From positions 1,674,001 to 1,738,000 of the forward strand of contig NZ_JBFREB010000001.1 in the NCBI RefSeq assembly GCF_052114085.1: DNA of 64,000 bases, written 5' to 3'. Position numbers and translations under genes: made by a program. Of this stretch, positions 26,277 to 34,680 are shown one piece after another. Every line of letters starts with the position of its first letter. Positions within the stretch are counted from its first letter, which is position 1. Under the pieces are notes generated by a model that made no database searches, was not told the DNA's origin, and saw only the letters and a program-made list of their open reading frames with translations. The DNA is from Leifsonia sp052114085. GTDB taxonomy: Bacteria; Actinomycetota; Actinomycetes; Actinomycetales; Microbacteriaceae.

Positions 26277-27961
26277 GCGATGTCGTACAGATCAAGAACC
26301 TGTCGGTGTCTTTCGCAACCGACGCCGGCGCCGTGAAGGCGGTCGACGACGTCTCGCTGCAGGTGTCGCCGGGGGAGGTCCTGGCGATCGTCGGCGAGTC
26401 CGGCTCGGGAAAGACGGTGACCGCGAAGACCATCCTCGGGCTGCTGCCGGAGACTGCGACCGCGGCCGGTGCCGTGATCCTCCGCAGCCGGGACGGCGCG
26501 AGCGAGGCGGACATCGTCCGTCTCAGCAAGCGTCAGCTGCGGGCGGTGCGCGGGACGGACGTGGCGATGGTGTTCCAGGAGCCGTCCACGGCGCTGAACC
26601 CCGTCTACACGGTCGGCTGGCAGATCGCGGAGGGCCTGCGCGCCCACTCGAAGATGTCGAAGAAGGAGGCGCGGGCGAAGGCGATCGAGATCCTCGACCG
26701 TGTCGGCATCCCGGAACCGGAGCTGCGGGTGAAGTACTACCCGCATCAGTTCTCGGGCGGCCAGAAGCAGCGCATCGTCATCGCGATGGCGCTGGTGCTG
26801 AACCCGGGCCTGATCGTCGCCGACGAGCCCACGACGGCGCTGGATGTGACGGTGCAGGCCGAGATCCTCGACCTGCTGCGCCGCTGCCGCGACGAGTTCG
26901 GCGCGGCCATCGTGCTCATCACCCACAACATGGGCGTGGTGGCCGATCTGGCCGACAGGGTCGCAGTCATGTACCAGGGCAAGCTGGTGGAGCAGGCGGA
27001 TGTGAAGACGCTGTTCGCGTCGCCGCAGGCCGAGTACACGCAGCAGCTCCTGGCCGCGGTGCCGAAGATCGGTCAGGGACTCGTCGCCACCCAGGACCGC
27101 GCCATCGCGCGTGCCGAGCGGCCCGAGCAGGCGCCCGTCGTCCAGGCGCGCGACCTGCGCATCCAGTACCCGGGCCGGTTGGGCCGCCCTGGGTTCATGG
27201 CGGTCGACGGTGTCTCGTTCGAGATCCGTCCGGGCGAGGTGCTCGGCCTGGTGGGCGAGTCCGGTTCCGGCAAGACGACCATCGGGCGGGCCATCGCGGG
27301 ACTCAACCGGGTCACCGGCGGTTCGCTGGAGGTGCTCGGCCAGGAGATGAACGGCGTGCGGGAGCGTCAGTTCCGCAAGGTGCGCGGGGACATCGGGTTC
27401 GTGTTCCAGGATCCGGCGTCGAGCTTCAACCCGCTGCTCAGCATTGCCGACTGCGTCGCGGAGCCGCTGGTGGTGCATGGACGCGCATCGTCGGCCGCCG
27501 ACGCGCGACACCGCGTCGACGAGCTCCTGGAAGCGGTGCAGTTACCCCGCGCCTACGGTGACCGGTTCCCGCACGAGCTCTCCGGCGGCCAGCGCCAGCG
27601 CGCCAGCCTCGCGCGGGCCCTCGCGCTCGAGCCGCGCCTCCTGATCGCCGACGAGCCGACCTCGGCCCTCGACGTCTCGGTGCAGGCGCGCGTGCTGGAG
27701 CTCTTCGCGGACTTGCAGAAGGAGTTCGGCTTCGCGTCGCTGTTCATCAGCCACGACCTCGCCGTCGTCGACCTGCTCGCCGACCGGATCGCGGTGCTGC
27801 ACCGCGGCCGCCTGGTGGAGGAGGGCACCGGCGCCGAGGTGCTGGGCAACCCCCAGGAGGCCTACACGCAGCGACTGCTCGCCTCCCTTCCGGTGCCGGA
27901 TCCGATCGAACAGGCCGACCGGCGGAAGGAACTGCACCGCTTGCAGACGGAGACCGCATAG
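26273..27961 (+). CDS. fused dual ATP-binding protein (DppD-DppF type)
   Basis: A 562-residue fusion of two nucleotide-binding domains. The first has GESGSGKTVT, signature FSGGQKQRI and LIVADEPTTALDV; the second (from about residue 285) has GESGSGKTTIGR, LSGGQRQRASLARAL and LLIADEPTSALDV. Each is followed by the Opp/Dpp C-terminal extension (AEYTQQLLAAVP and EAYTQRLLASLP). It drives the two permeases. Fused DF proteins are common in actinobacteria. Confidence 0.94.
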   Translation: MSDVVQIKNLSVSFATDAGAVKAVDDVSLQVSPGEVLAIVGESGSGKTVTAKTILGLLPETATAAGAVILRSRDGASEADIVRLSKRQLRAVRGTDVAMVFQEPSTALNPVYTVGWQIAEGLRAHSKMSKKEARAKAIEILDRVGIPEPELRVKYYPHQFSGGQKQRIVIAMALVLNPGLIVADEPTTALDVTVQAEILDLLRRCRDEFGAAIVLITHNMGVVADLADRVAVMYQGKLVEQADVKTLFASPQAEYTQQLLAAVPKIGQGLVATQDRAIARAERPEQAPVVQARDLRIQYPGRLGRPGFMAVDGVSFEIRPGEVLGLVGESGSGKTTIGRAIAGLNRVTGGSLEVLGQEMNGVRERQFRKVRGDIGFVFQDPASSFNPLLSIADCVAEPLVVHGRASSAADARHRVDELLEAVQLPRAYGDRFPHELSGGQRQRASLARALALEPRLLIADEPTSALDVSVQARVLELFADLQKEFGFASLFISHDLAVVDLLADRIAVLHRGRLVEEGTGAEVLGNPQEAYTQRLLASLPVPDPIEQADRRKELHRLQTETA

Positions 27962-27971
27962 GGTCGAAGGT

Positions 27972-28844
27972 GTGAGTTCCGAGCCCGCCATCGTCGTCAG
28001 CGACCTGTCCGTCGAATATCCCGCGCGGGGCCCCAGCGCGTCGTGCGTGGCCCTGCGCGGGGTGAGTTTCCGCCTCGAACACGGGCAGGTGCTCGGGGTC
28101 CTCGGCGAAACCGGCTCGGGCAAGAGCACCCTCGCGCAGGTGCTGGCGGGGCACGTCCTCGCGCCGCGTGCCTCCGATCCGGGTCCGCGGATCAGCGGCG
28201 GCGAGGCGTCGGTTCTGGGTCACCGCCTCCGGAAGGCGCGCAAGCGCGACCTGGCGGAGGTGACGTTCCACGTCGGCTACCTGCCGCAGGAGGCGGCCGC
28301 GACCCTGGAGCCGTCGCTCTCGGTGCAGGACAACGTGACCCTGCCGATCTTCGAGCGCGATGAGCACTACCCGCGGCGGGCGGCGGGGGAGCGGGCGGCG
28401 ACCATGCTGGACACGGTCCACCTCCCGCTCAGCGTGCTGAACAAGTACCCGTACGAGTTGAGCTCCGGCCAGCGGCAGCGCGTCGCGCTCGCCCGGGCGC
28501 TGGTGCTCGGCCCCAGCATCCTGATCGCCGACGAACCGACGGCCGGGATCGATGCGACCGTGCGGGATGCGGTGATCGACCTGCTCGCGCAGCTGCGCTC
28601 GCACCCCGACTTCTCCGCCGTCGTGGTGAGTCACGACCTCGCCGTGCTGCGGCGCGCGACCGACACCTCTCTCGTGCTGCAGGGCGGCCGGCCGGTCGGC
28701 TTCGGCCCGATCGAGGAGGTGCTTGCCGACCCGACGCACCCCTACGTCGCCGGCTTGGCCCGTGCGCTGAAGCCGCCGCAGCCGCGGACCGAACGGCGCC
28801 CGCAGCGGGCGGCCACCCGACGGGCGACCAAGGACAACGGATGA
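27972..28844 (+). CDS. additional ABC ATP-binding protein (third nucleotide-binding domain)
   Basis: A 290-residue ATPase with GETGSGKSTLAQVLAG, an unusual signature LSSGQRQRVALARAL, Walker B SILIADEPTAG and switch His VVVSHD. It retains the Opp-type end DPTHPYVAGLARAL and adds a basic tail. The GTG start lies 10 bp after the fused ATPase stop. An importer needs two such domains, and the fused gene already supplies both. This one may replace a half under some conditions or serve another permease. Confidence 0.88.
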   Translation: MSSEPAIVVSDLSVEYPARGPSASCVALRGVSFRLEHGQVLGVLGETGSGKSTLAQVLAGHVLAPRASDPGPRISGGEASVLGHRLRKARKRDLAEVTFHVGYLPQEAAATLEPSLSVQDNVTLPIFERDEHYPRRAAGERAATMLDTVHLPLSVLNKYPYELSSGQRQRVALARALVLGPSILIADEPTAGIDATVRDAVIDLLAQLRSHPDFSAVVVSHDLAVLRRATDTSLVLQGGRPVGFGPIEEVLADPTHPYVAGLARALKPPQPRTERRPQRAATRRATKDNG

Positions 28845-29875
28845 GCGGAGACACAGTGGGTTCGGAGCAGAGGACAGAGAGCTCGGCGCCAAGGCACCGC
28901 GCTGTGATGGCGGACGAGGTCACGGCGGTTCCCGCTGACCGGCGCCCAGAGGCTGGGCCGATCGCGGTCCTCCCGCAAGCGGAGCAGCAGTTCGTCGACG
29001 CTGTCGAAGCGGCGGGCGGCACGGTCGAGCCGCTGTCCGACCGGACGCGCGGCGTGGTGTGGTTGTCGAACAAGGATGCCGCGTCGTTCCCGGCCGTGCT
29101 GGAGGCGCATCCTGCCATCGGCTGGGTGCAGCTGCCATTCGCCGGGGTCGACGCGTTCGCGGACATCCTGGCGTCGGAGAGCCGACCAGGCCTCGTCTGG
29201 ACCAGCGCGAAGGGGGCATACGCCCAGCCGGTCGCCGAGCACGCGCTGGTGCTGAGCCTGGCCCTGCTCCGGGTGCTGCCGACGCGGCTGCGCGCCCGAT
29301 CGTGGGCGACCGAGCCCGAGGGTCGCTCGCTGTACGGCCTCGACGTCGTCATCGTCGGCGCCGGCGGCATCGCACTGGAGCTGATGCGCTTGCTCGAGCC
29401 GTTCGGTGCGCGGGTCACGATCGTCCGCCGGTCCGACGCACCGGTGCCCGGCGCATCCCGGACCGTCAGCTCGGCCGAGCTCCGGGAGGTGCTGCCGTCT
29501 GCCGACCTGGTCGTCGTGGCGGCCGCCCTGACCGGCGGAACCCGCAAGCTCTTCGGCGCCCCGGAGTTCGCCGCGATGAAGCAGACGGCCTACCTGGTCA
29601 ACATCGCGCGCGGCGGCCTCGTCGACACGGATGCGCTCCTCGCGGCCCTGCGGAGCGGCGAGATCGCGGGTGCGGGACTCGACGTCACCGATCCGGAGCC
29701 GCTGCCGGACGGCCACCCGCTCTGGGAGGAACCCGCCGTCATCATCACTCCGCATCAGGCCGATACGCCCGAAATGACGGCGCCACTGCTCGCCGAGCGC
29801 ATCCGACTCAACGTGCAGGCGTTCCTCGACGACGGGCGATTCGTGGGGGTCGTCGACACCGAGGCGGGGTACTGA
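28841..29875 (+). CDS. D-isomer specific 2-hydroxyacid dehydrogenase
   Basis: A 344-residue NAD(P)-dependent dehydrogenase. The Rossmann domain has VIVGAGGIALELMRLL. The catalytic residues are visible: Arg in VNIARGGLVD, Glu in DVTDPEPLPDGHPLW and His in ITPHQADTPEM. It starts with an ATG overlapping the ATPase stop, so it belongs to the importer operon. It may act on a 2-oxo or 2-hydroxy acid derived from the imported compound, which is inference. The first 40 residues are polar and not conserved-looking; a later Met at residue 23 is an alternative start. Confidence 0.87.
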   Translation: MSGDTVGSEQRTESSAPRHRAVMADEVTAVPADRRPEAGPIAVLPQAEQQFVDAVEAAGGTVEPLSDRTRGVVWLSNKDAASFPAVLEAHPAIGWVQLPFAGVDAFADILASESRPGLVWTSAKGAYAQPVAEHALVLSLALLRVLPTRLRARSWATEPEGRSLYGLDVVIVGAGGIALELMRLLEPFGARVTIVRRSDAPVPGASRTVSSAELREVLPSADLVVVAAALTGGTRKLFGAPEFAAMKQTAYLVNIARGGLVDTDALLAALRSGEIAGAGLDVTDPEPLPDGHPLWEEPAVIITPHQADTPEMTAPLLAERIRLNVQAFLDDGRFVGVVDTEAGY

Positions 29876-29954
29876 CACTCGACGCGCGCGGGATCGTGGC
29901 CCGATTTCCGGAGCGGCCGCGAACCTTGCTAGAGTGGCTTCGCTGATCAAGCAT

Positions 29955-30027
29955 TCCTCGATAGCTCAATTGGCAGAGCAGCCGGCTGTTAACCGGCAGG
30001 TTCTTGGTTCGAGTCCAAGTCGGGGAG
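29955..30027 (+). tRNA. tRNA-Asn (GTT)
   Basis: A full cloverleaf: 7-bp acceptor TCCTCGA with TCGGGGA, D-arm GCTC/GAGC, anticodon loop CTGTTAA between CCGG stems, and T-arm with TTCGAGT. The anticodon GTT reads Asn. The discriminator is G, and CCA is not encoded. A TAGAGT box lies 20 bp upstream. Confidence 0.96.
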
Positions 30028-30036
30028 CACATCCGG

Positions 30037-30070
30037 AACCCCCGGCCTTCTACGGAAGGCCGGGGGTTTC
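30037..30070 (+). terminator. terminator after tRNA-Asn
   Basis: A perfect 14-bp stem (30037-30050 with 30055-30068) closed by the very stable C(TACG)G tetraloop and followed by T. It also faces the convergent response regulator gene, so it may work in both directions. Confidence 0.85.
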
Positions 30071-30106
30071 CGTGTTTGCAGGCGCGCGTGTCGGCCTGTG
30101 TCCCGC

Positions 30107-30769
30107 CTACTGCCAGCCGGGCTGGACGAGGCCCGTCTCGTAGGCGAGGACCACGAGGTGCACGCGATCGCGCGCATCCAACTTGCTCATGATGCGCGAG
30201 ACGTGCGTCTTGGCGGTCAGCGGGCTCAGGTAGAGCCGTTCGCCGATCTCGGTGTTCGTCAGTCCGTGAGCCACCAGAGCGAGCACCTCGCGCTCGCGCT
30301 CGGTGAGCTGCTCCAGGCGGGCGGTGTCCGGCGCGGGGCGCAGGCCGCCCGACACGCGCTCGATGAGGCGGCGGGTGACGCCGGGGGAGAGCAGGGCGTC
30401 TCCGGCGGCCACGACGCGGACCGCGCGGATCAGCTCGACGGGTTCGGTGTCCTTCACCAGGAACCCGCTCGCCCCGGCGAGGATCGCCTGGGCGACGTAC
30501 TCGTCGAGCTCGAACGTGGTCACGATCACGATGCGCGTCCCGGCCAGGGCGGGATCGGCCACGATCTCGCCGGTGGCCCACAGGCCGTCGCCGTCCGGCA
30601 TCCGGATGTCCATGAGCACGACATCGGGATGGGTGCGGCCGGCGATGTCCACCGCCTCACGCCCGGTGCTCGCCTCGCCGACGATCTCGACGTCGTCCTC
30701 CGCTTCGAGCAGCGCACGGAAACCCGCCCGGACCAGGTGCTGATCGTCGGCGAGCAGGACCCGGATCAT
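30107..30769 (-). CDS. response regulator, NarL/FixJ family
   Basis: A 220-residue regulator. The receiver domain has LLADDQHLVRAGF, the phosphorylated Asp in VVLMDIRMPDGDG and SGFLVKDTEP. The LuxR-type output domain has LTEREREVLALVAHGLTNTEI and TAKTHVSRIMSKLDARDRV. Its start overlaps the stop of the kinase gene upstream (4 nt). No transporter lies beside this pair, so the target is unknown. It is related to the first pair at 641-3237. Confidence 0.94.
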   Translation of the reverse strand: MIRVLLADDQHLVRAGFRALLEAEDDVEIVGEASTGREAVDIAGRTHPDVVLMDIRMPDGDGLWATGEIVADPALAGTRIVIVTTFELDEYVAQAILAGASGFLVKDTEPVELIRAVRVVAAGDALLSPGVTRRLIERVSGGLRPAPDTARLEQLTEREREVLALVAHGLTNTEIGERLYLSPLTAKTHVSRIMSKLDARDRVHLVVLAYETGLVQPGWQ

Positions 30770-32085
30770 GGTTCCTCCGCGGTCGCGGGAGCAGGGGGCA
30801 CAGTCGAAGGGATGCGCGCCTCCACGAACAGACCGCCGCCGTCGGGCGTCTGCGCCTCGAAACGGCCGCCGAGCAGTTCGGCGCGCTCGCGCATCCCGAG
30901 CATGCCCCTGCCGGTCGTTCGGGATTCCGCGTCGGCCGGCAGTCCGCGGCCGTCGTCCTGGACGGTGAGCACGTACCAGCCGTCGCCTTCGGAGAGGCGG
31001 ATCGTCACGCTGGTCGCCTGGGCGTGGCGTCCGACGTTCGTGAGCGACTCCTGGACGATGCGGTAGAGCGCCAGCTGCGCCGCGGCGGACGGTGTCGACA
31101 TCAGGTCGTTCTCGTACGTGATACCGAGTCCTGCCTTGCGGTAGGTCTCCACGAGGACGGGGATGCGCGCGAGGTCCGGCTCGGGGGAGCGGGCGGCGTA
31201 CCCGTCGGGGCCCCGCAGGAACCCGAGCACGCCGCGGACCTCCTCCAACGCCTGGCCGCTCGTCATCTTGATCGCCTCCAGGCTTTCGCGGGCCTTCTCC
31301 GGCCGGGAGTCGAACAAGTGGAGTCCGACCCCTGCCTGAACACTGATCTGCGACAGCGAGTGCGCGAGCACGTCGTGCAGTTCGCGTGCGATGCGCAACC
31401 GCTCGGCTTCGGCGGCCGCCTCACGTCGGGCGGCGATCGTGCGTGCGACTTCCCGGTAGCGCTCACCCCGGTTGCGCAACGCCTCCCCGACACCGACGAG
31501 CAGGCACAACACGAGCGCGATGATGAGCGGCCGGATCATGGCCGCAGGCTGGGAGCGGATGAGATAGGCGGCGACGGGCCCGACCACCGCGAATCCGGCG
31601 AGCGTCCACCAGACCCAGACCCGGGCTCCGCGGACCACAGCGCTCACCACGGCGATCGCGAGGGGAACGGCGGAGAAGGGCGGCCCCGTCGTCACCGCGA
31701 TCGCCGGCGCGCACAAAGCGGCCACCACCGCGACGGTGATGCCGGGATGACTCCGCGCGGCGAGCAGAACAAATGATGCCGCGAATGCAAGAAGGGTGAA
31801 CCCGAGAGCGACCGGGTCGTATGTCGCATCCCGGGCGGCGATGACCAGGCCCGGCAACTGCAAGAGGGCTGCGACGATCACGGCGAACCAGCGCGCGCCG
31901 TGCGGGCGGCCGCGCCCGGACCACGACGGGCCCGACCACGACGGGCCGGACCACGGTGGGCGGGGCCACGATCCCGTCTCGGGGGTGGGGCCCGCGCTTA
32001 TTCCTTCAGCGCCGGCGCCACGCGTGCTGTCGGTTCGCCCCGGGCGCGCGCCCGAGCCGTTGTCGGCGGGCGTGTTCCAGGGCAT
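30766..32085 (-). CDS. sensor histidine kinase, NarL/DesK type
   Basis: A 439-residue kinase. The cytoplasmic N-terminus of about 65 residues is odd, rich in Pro, Ser and Trp with a repeated WSGPS unit. Four or five membrane helices follow, then the dimerisation domain with RIARELHDVLAHSLSQI and the ATPase domain with IVQESLTNVGRHA, VQDDGRGL and GMLGMRERAELLGG. A -10 box TAGCAT ends 6 nt before the ATG (on the minus strand), supporting this start. It is coupled to the regulator downstream. Confidence 0.92.
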   Translation of the reverse strand: MPWNTPADNGSGARPGRTDSTRGAGAEGISAGPTPETGSWPRPPWSGPSWSGPSWSGRGRPHGARWFAVIVAALLQLPGLVIAARDATYDPVALGFTLLAFAASFVLLAARSHPGITVAVVAALCAPAIAVTTGPPFSAVPLAIAVVSAVVRGARVWVWWTLAGFAVVGPVAAYLIRSQPAAMIRPLIIALVLCLLVGVGEALRNRGERYREVARTIAARREAAAEAERLRIARELHDVLAHSLSQISVQAGVGLHLFDSRPEKARESLEAIKMTSGQALEEVRGVLGFLRGPDGYAARSPEPDLARIPVLVETYRKAGLGITYENDLMSTPSAAAQLALYRIVQESLTNVGRHAQATSVTIRLSEGDGWYVLTVQDDGRGLPADAESRTTGRGMLGMRERAELLGGRFEAQTPDGGGLFVEARIPSTVPPAPATAEEP

Positions 32086-32091
32086 CTCCTC

Positions 32092-32097
32092 ATGCTA
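32092..32097 (-). promoter_or_regulatory. -10 box of the second two-component operon
   Basis: On the minus strand TAGCAT is followed by GAGGAG and then ATG. The GAGGAG is too close to the start codon to act as a normal ribosome site, so a leaderless start is likely. Confidence 0.5.
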
Positions 32098-32179
32098 ATC
32101 AGGGCACACGGCCGGGACGTCCGCCGAGGGGCGTCTCGGGGCTACTCCCCGGGGAGTACCCGGCGGCCACCCGGGCGAC

Positions 32180-32395
32180 TCACGGGTTGTGCTCGGCGTC
32201 GAAACCACCGTCGTCACGCGGAGCCTGGTCGAAGAGGTGACCGAAGGTGGGGCCGCCGAACGCCGTGAGGCCGGCCTCGCGCTCCAGCGACGCTCGGTCC
32301 TCCGCCTGGTCGTTCTCGTACTGGCTCAGCGGGTCGTCCGGATCGCCGTCGTCGTTGTCGTTGCGGGCGTCGTGGCGTCCGTCATCCTGCTCCAT
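32180..32395 (-). CDS. small acidic hypothetical protein
   Basis: A 71-residue protein, very rich in Asp, Glu and Asn (EQDDGRHDARNDNDDGDPDD near the start), with a more ordered C-terminal half containing LTAFGGPTFGHLFDQAP. The frame is open upstream to 32689 but becomes basic and unlike a protein, so the ATG at 32395 is preferred. No clear ribosome site is visible. I do not recognise the family. It lies just upstream of, and on the same strand as, the kinase gene. Confidence 0.55.
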   Translation of the reverse strand: MEQDDGRHDARNDNDDGDPDDPLSQYENDQAEDRASLEREAGLTAFGGPTFGHLFDQAPRDDGGFDAEHNP

Positions 32396-32703
32396 GCGGG
32401 AATCGTACGTCCGGCGGGCGGTGTACCGACAGGGGGCGCTTGGCGTCGACGAAGAACGAAGGAGAATCGGGCTGAAATCCCCTTCGATTGGCAGTCCGGC
32501 AGGAGATTCAGGCGACCAGACGTTGATTCTCCCGCGATGGGTGACTGCGGTCGGGCCGACTCGGGAGTCAGTGGCGCGACGGCGTGTGCTCCCGCCGGAG
32601 TAGGCGGGAACGCTCCCGGTGGCGGATTCGCGGGAGCGGCGGGCGGACGAGGCTGGCAGCACCGTCCGCGACTGGCGCGGACCGCTCACCGATTGGACAC
32701 ATC
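32396..32703. other. intergenic region without a convincing gene
   Basis: 308 bp between the small acidic gene and the SHOCT-like gene. It holds copy 2 of the 53-bp repeat (32457-32509). The open frames crossing it have no family resemblance. Promoters for both flanking genes must lie here, but I see no clear -35/-10 pair. Confidence 0.6.
32457..32509. repeat. 53-bp dispersed repeat, copy 2
   Basis: Matches 3248-3300 at 43 of 53 bases without gaps, including CGAAGGAGAAT, the spacing to (T)CCCCTTCG, and GCAGGAGATTC at the end. It is about 60 bp upstream of the small acidic gene and 195 bp upstream of the SHOCT-like gene. Confidence 0.6.
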
Positions 32704-33015
32704 ATGCTCAGCTCACTGGCCACCGCCGTCACGACGGCGCCCTGCTACGTCGGGTACGGGCCGCCGTTCGTCGGCTGGTGGTGGATCTTCATCCCGATCT
32801 TCTGGATCCTCGTCTTCGTGCTGATCTTCGGCTTCGCCGGACGACGGTGGCGTCGCGCCGCCATGGCTCGCGGGGGCTACAACGGCTGGGGCCCGAACGC
32901 CGGCACACGCTCGGCGGAGCAGACGCTGGCGCAGCGGTACGCCAACGGCGACATCGACGAGCAGGAGTACCGAGCACGCCTGGAGGTGCTGCGGGCCAAC
33001 CGCGACACGGCCTGA
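32704..33015 (+). CDS. small membrane protein with SHOCT-like C-terminal domain
   Basis: A 103-residue protein. One membrane helix (WWWIFIPIFWILVFVLIFGF) near residues 25-44 is followed by a basic stretch. The C-terminus LAQRYANGDIDEQEYRARLEVL matches the short C-terminal SHOCT motif found in many actinobacterial membrane proteins. The ATG at 32704 is chosen; the frame is open upstream to 32584 but the added residues are basic and atypical. No good ribosome site is present. The function is unknown; SHOCT domains are thought to mediate assembly. Confidence 0.75.
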   Translation: MLSSLATAVTTAPCYVGYGPPFVGWWWIFIPIFWILVFVLIFGFAGRRWRRAAMARGGYNGWGPNAGTRSAEQTLAQRYANGDIDEQEYRARLEVLRANRDTA

Positions 33016-33158
33016 GTCAGCCGCCGTGGCGCCCATCCCGTCACAGTTGTGCACAGCGGCCGCCGCTCTCCACAGCGGCGGCCGCGCCGCGATTCGGCCC
33101 CGCGCCGCCCGGTAGTATCGACCGGGCCGCGCGGCGCGTGCGGCAGGAAGGACGGAAG

Positions 33159-34037
33159 ATGGACGTCATCGCCCCAGTGGCCGCCGTGGTGGCCCTGGTC
33201 GCCGCGCTGGTCTTCCTCGGCCTGTGGCTCGCGGAGCGCACCCGCCGCATCCGCCTGCGCGACACCCGCCAGGAGTCGGAGTGGGACCGCATCGACCGCG
33301 AACTCGACCTGGCCGAGCAGGCCGGGCGGTTCCGAATCATCGGCGACCTGGGCGACGTCGCGATCCAGTCCGTCTCGCGGCTCGTGTCGCACGCGGAGGG
33401 GGTCCGCTTCGCGGCCGACGCCGATCCGGCCGCCGCCGTCCGCTCCGTCGGCGTACTCGAGACGACCGCACGCGATGCCCTCGGCGATCTGCGCCGTCTC
33501 CAGGCTGTCGCGCGCGAGGCGCAGGACGCGTCCCTCCCGCAGCCGAGCCTCCATTCCGCCCGCGATCTGTTCCGCGTGCTCCGGGATGCGGGGCTCGCCG
33601 TCACGTTCACCGAGAACGGCGACCGCTTCGAACTCCGGCAGGGCGCAGAACTCGCGGTCTTCCGCATCCTGCAGACGAGCCTGGAGAACGCACTCAAGCA
33701 CGGCGGACCGGGCACAAACGCGTCCGTCGCTTTCTCATGGACGGCCGACGGTCTCCAGGTCAGTGTGGAAGACGACGGTATCCGCGCGGCGGCGCGCCGC
33801 CTCGGCCTCGACCGCGACGGCGTGGATCAGGCGACCGCCTACACGATCGCCGACGACGTCCGTGCGCTCACCGAGCATTACGAGGGCGCAGGCATCATCG
33901 AGATGCGCGAGCGCGCGGTCCTGTTCGGCGGCACGGTGAACGCGCAGACCGTCCCCGGCGTCGGGTTCACCCTGTCAGCCGTATTCCCGGCCCTGCGGCA
34001 CCACAACGGCGTGCACGGCGTCGACCTGCGCCGGTGA
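33159..34037 (+). CDS. histidine-kinase-like membrane protein lacking the phospho-acceptor His
   Basis: A 292-residue protein. One N-terminal helix is followed by a coiled-coil-like stretch and a HisKA_3-like helix reading IIGDLGDVAIQSV: where active kinases have E-L-H-D, this has D-L-G65-D. The ATPase domain looks intact, with the N box LENALKHGG, the G1 box VEDDGI, and IIEMRERAVLFGG near the end. GGAAGGACGGAAG precedes the ATG and a TAGTAT box lies about 40 bp upstream. No response regulator is adjacent. It may bind ATP and regulate other kinases of the same type by heterodimerisation (inference). Confidence 0.8.
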   Translation: MDVIAPVAAVVALVAALVFLGLWLAERTRRIRLRDTRQESEWDRIDRELDLAEQAGRFRIIGDLGDVAIQSVSRLVSHAEGVRFAADADPAAAVRSVGVLETTARDALGDLRRLQAVAREAQDASLPQPSLHSARDLFRVLRDAGLAVTFTENGDRFELRQGAELAVFRILQTSLENALKHGGPGTNASVAFSWTADGLQVSVEDDGIRAAARRLGLDRDGVDQATAYTIADDVRALTEHYEGAGIIEMRERAVLFGGTVNAQTVPGVGFTLSAVFPALRHHNGVHGVDLRR

Positions 34038-34073
34038 CCGCCAGCGAGCCGCGTGGGCGGCCCTGCTGCGGCT

Positions 34074-34640
34074 TCAGTCCTCCAGGTGGTCGCGCCCGGG
34101 CAGCCAGCTGAGCCCCGGGACACCCCAGCTGTTCTTGCGCTGCACCTTCTGCGCGGCCTTCCCGAAGGGATGCGTCAGCCGGTCCACGTAGATCACGCCG
34201 TCGAGGTGGTCGTACTCGTGCTGGAAGATGCGCGCCAGCCAGCCGTCGGCGTGTACCTCGTACTTCTCGCCGTCGAGGTCGGTGGCCTCCAGGATGACGC
34301 GTTCGGCGCGGCGAAGCGGGAATCGCTCGCCGGGGAACGACAGGCATCCCTCGGACTCGTTGTCCTCGTCGAGTTCGTCCACCGTCAGCGGGCTCTGCCA
34401 CAGCGTCGGGTTGATCGCGACGCCGCGGTGCTGCACCTCGTCGTCATCCGTCCAGCCGTACACGAAGAGACGCAGCGGCACGCCGACCTGCGGCCCGGCG
34501 AGTCCAACTCCCGGTGCCTCGTCCATCGTCTCGAACATGTCTGCCACGAGCGTCCGCAGTTCGTCATCGATCTCTTCGATGGGGCGTGCGGGGGAGTGCA
34601 GCACGGGGTCACCGGAGATCCGGATGGGGAGGACGGCCAT
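34074..34640 (-). CDS. def: peptide deformylase
   Basis: Removes the formyl group from new proteins. The 188-residue protein shows all three motifs: GVGLAGPQVG, EGCLSFPG (metal Cys) and QHEYDHLDG (HExxH metal site). The length is typical of actinobacterial Def. A TAGTCT box ends 6 nt before the ATG, so the transcript is probably leaderless. It is divergent from the DMT transporter with only 40 bp between them. Confidence 0.96.
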   Translation of the reverse strand: MAVLPIRISGDPVLHSPARPIEEIDDELRTLVADMFETMDEAPGVGLAGPQVGVPLRLFVYGWTDDDEVQHRGVAINPTLWQSPLTVDELDEDNESEGCLSFPGERFPLRRAERVILEATDLDGEKYEVHADGWLARIFQHEYDHLDGVIYVDRLTHPFGKAAQKVQRKNSWGVPGLSWLPGRDHLED

Positions 34641-34646
34641 TCAGCA

Positions 34647-34674
34647 AGACTATCCGGATCATTCCCGGTAGGGT
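34647..34674. promoter_or_regulatory. compact divergent promoters for def and the DMT transporter
   Basis: On the minus strand TAGTCT (34652-34647) lies 6 nt before the def ATG. On the plus strand TAGGGT (34669-34674) lies 6 nt before the GTG at 34681. The -35 regions must overlap the opposite promoter, so the two may compete. Confidence 0.5.
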
Positions 34675-34680
34675 CGTGGG

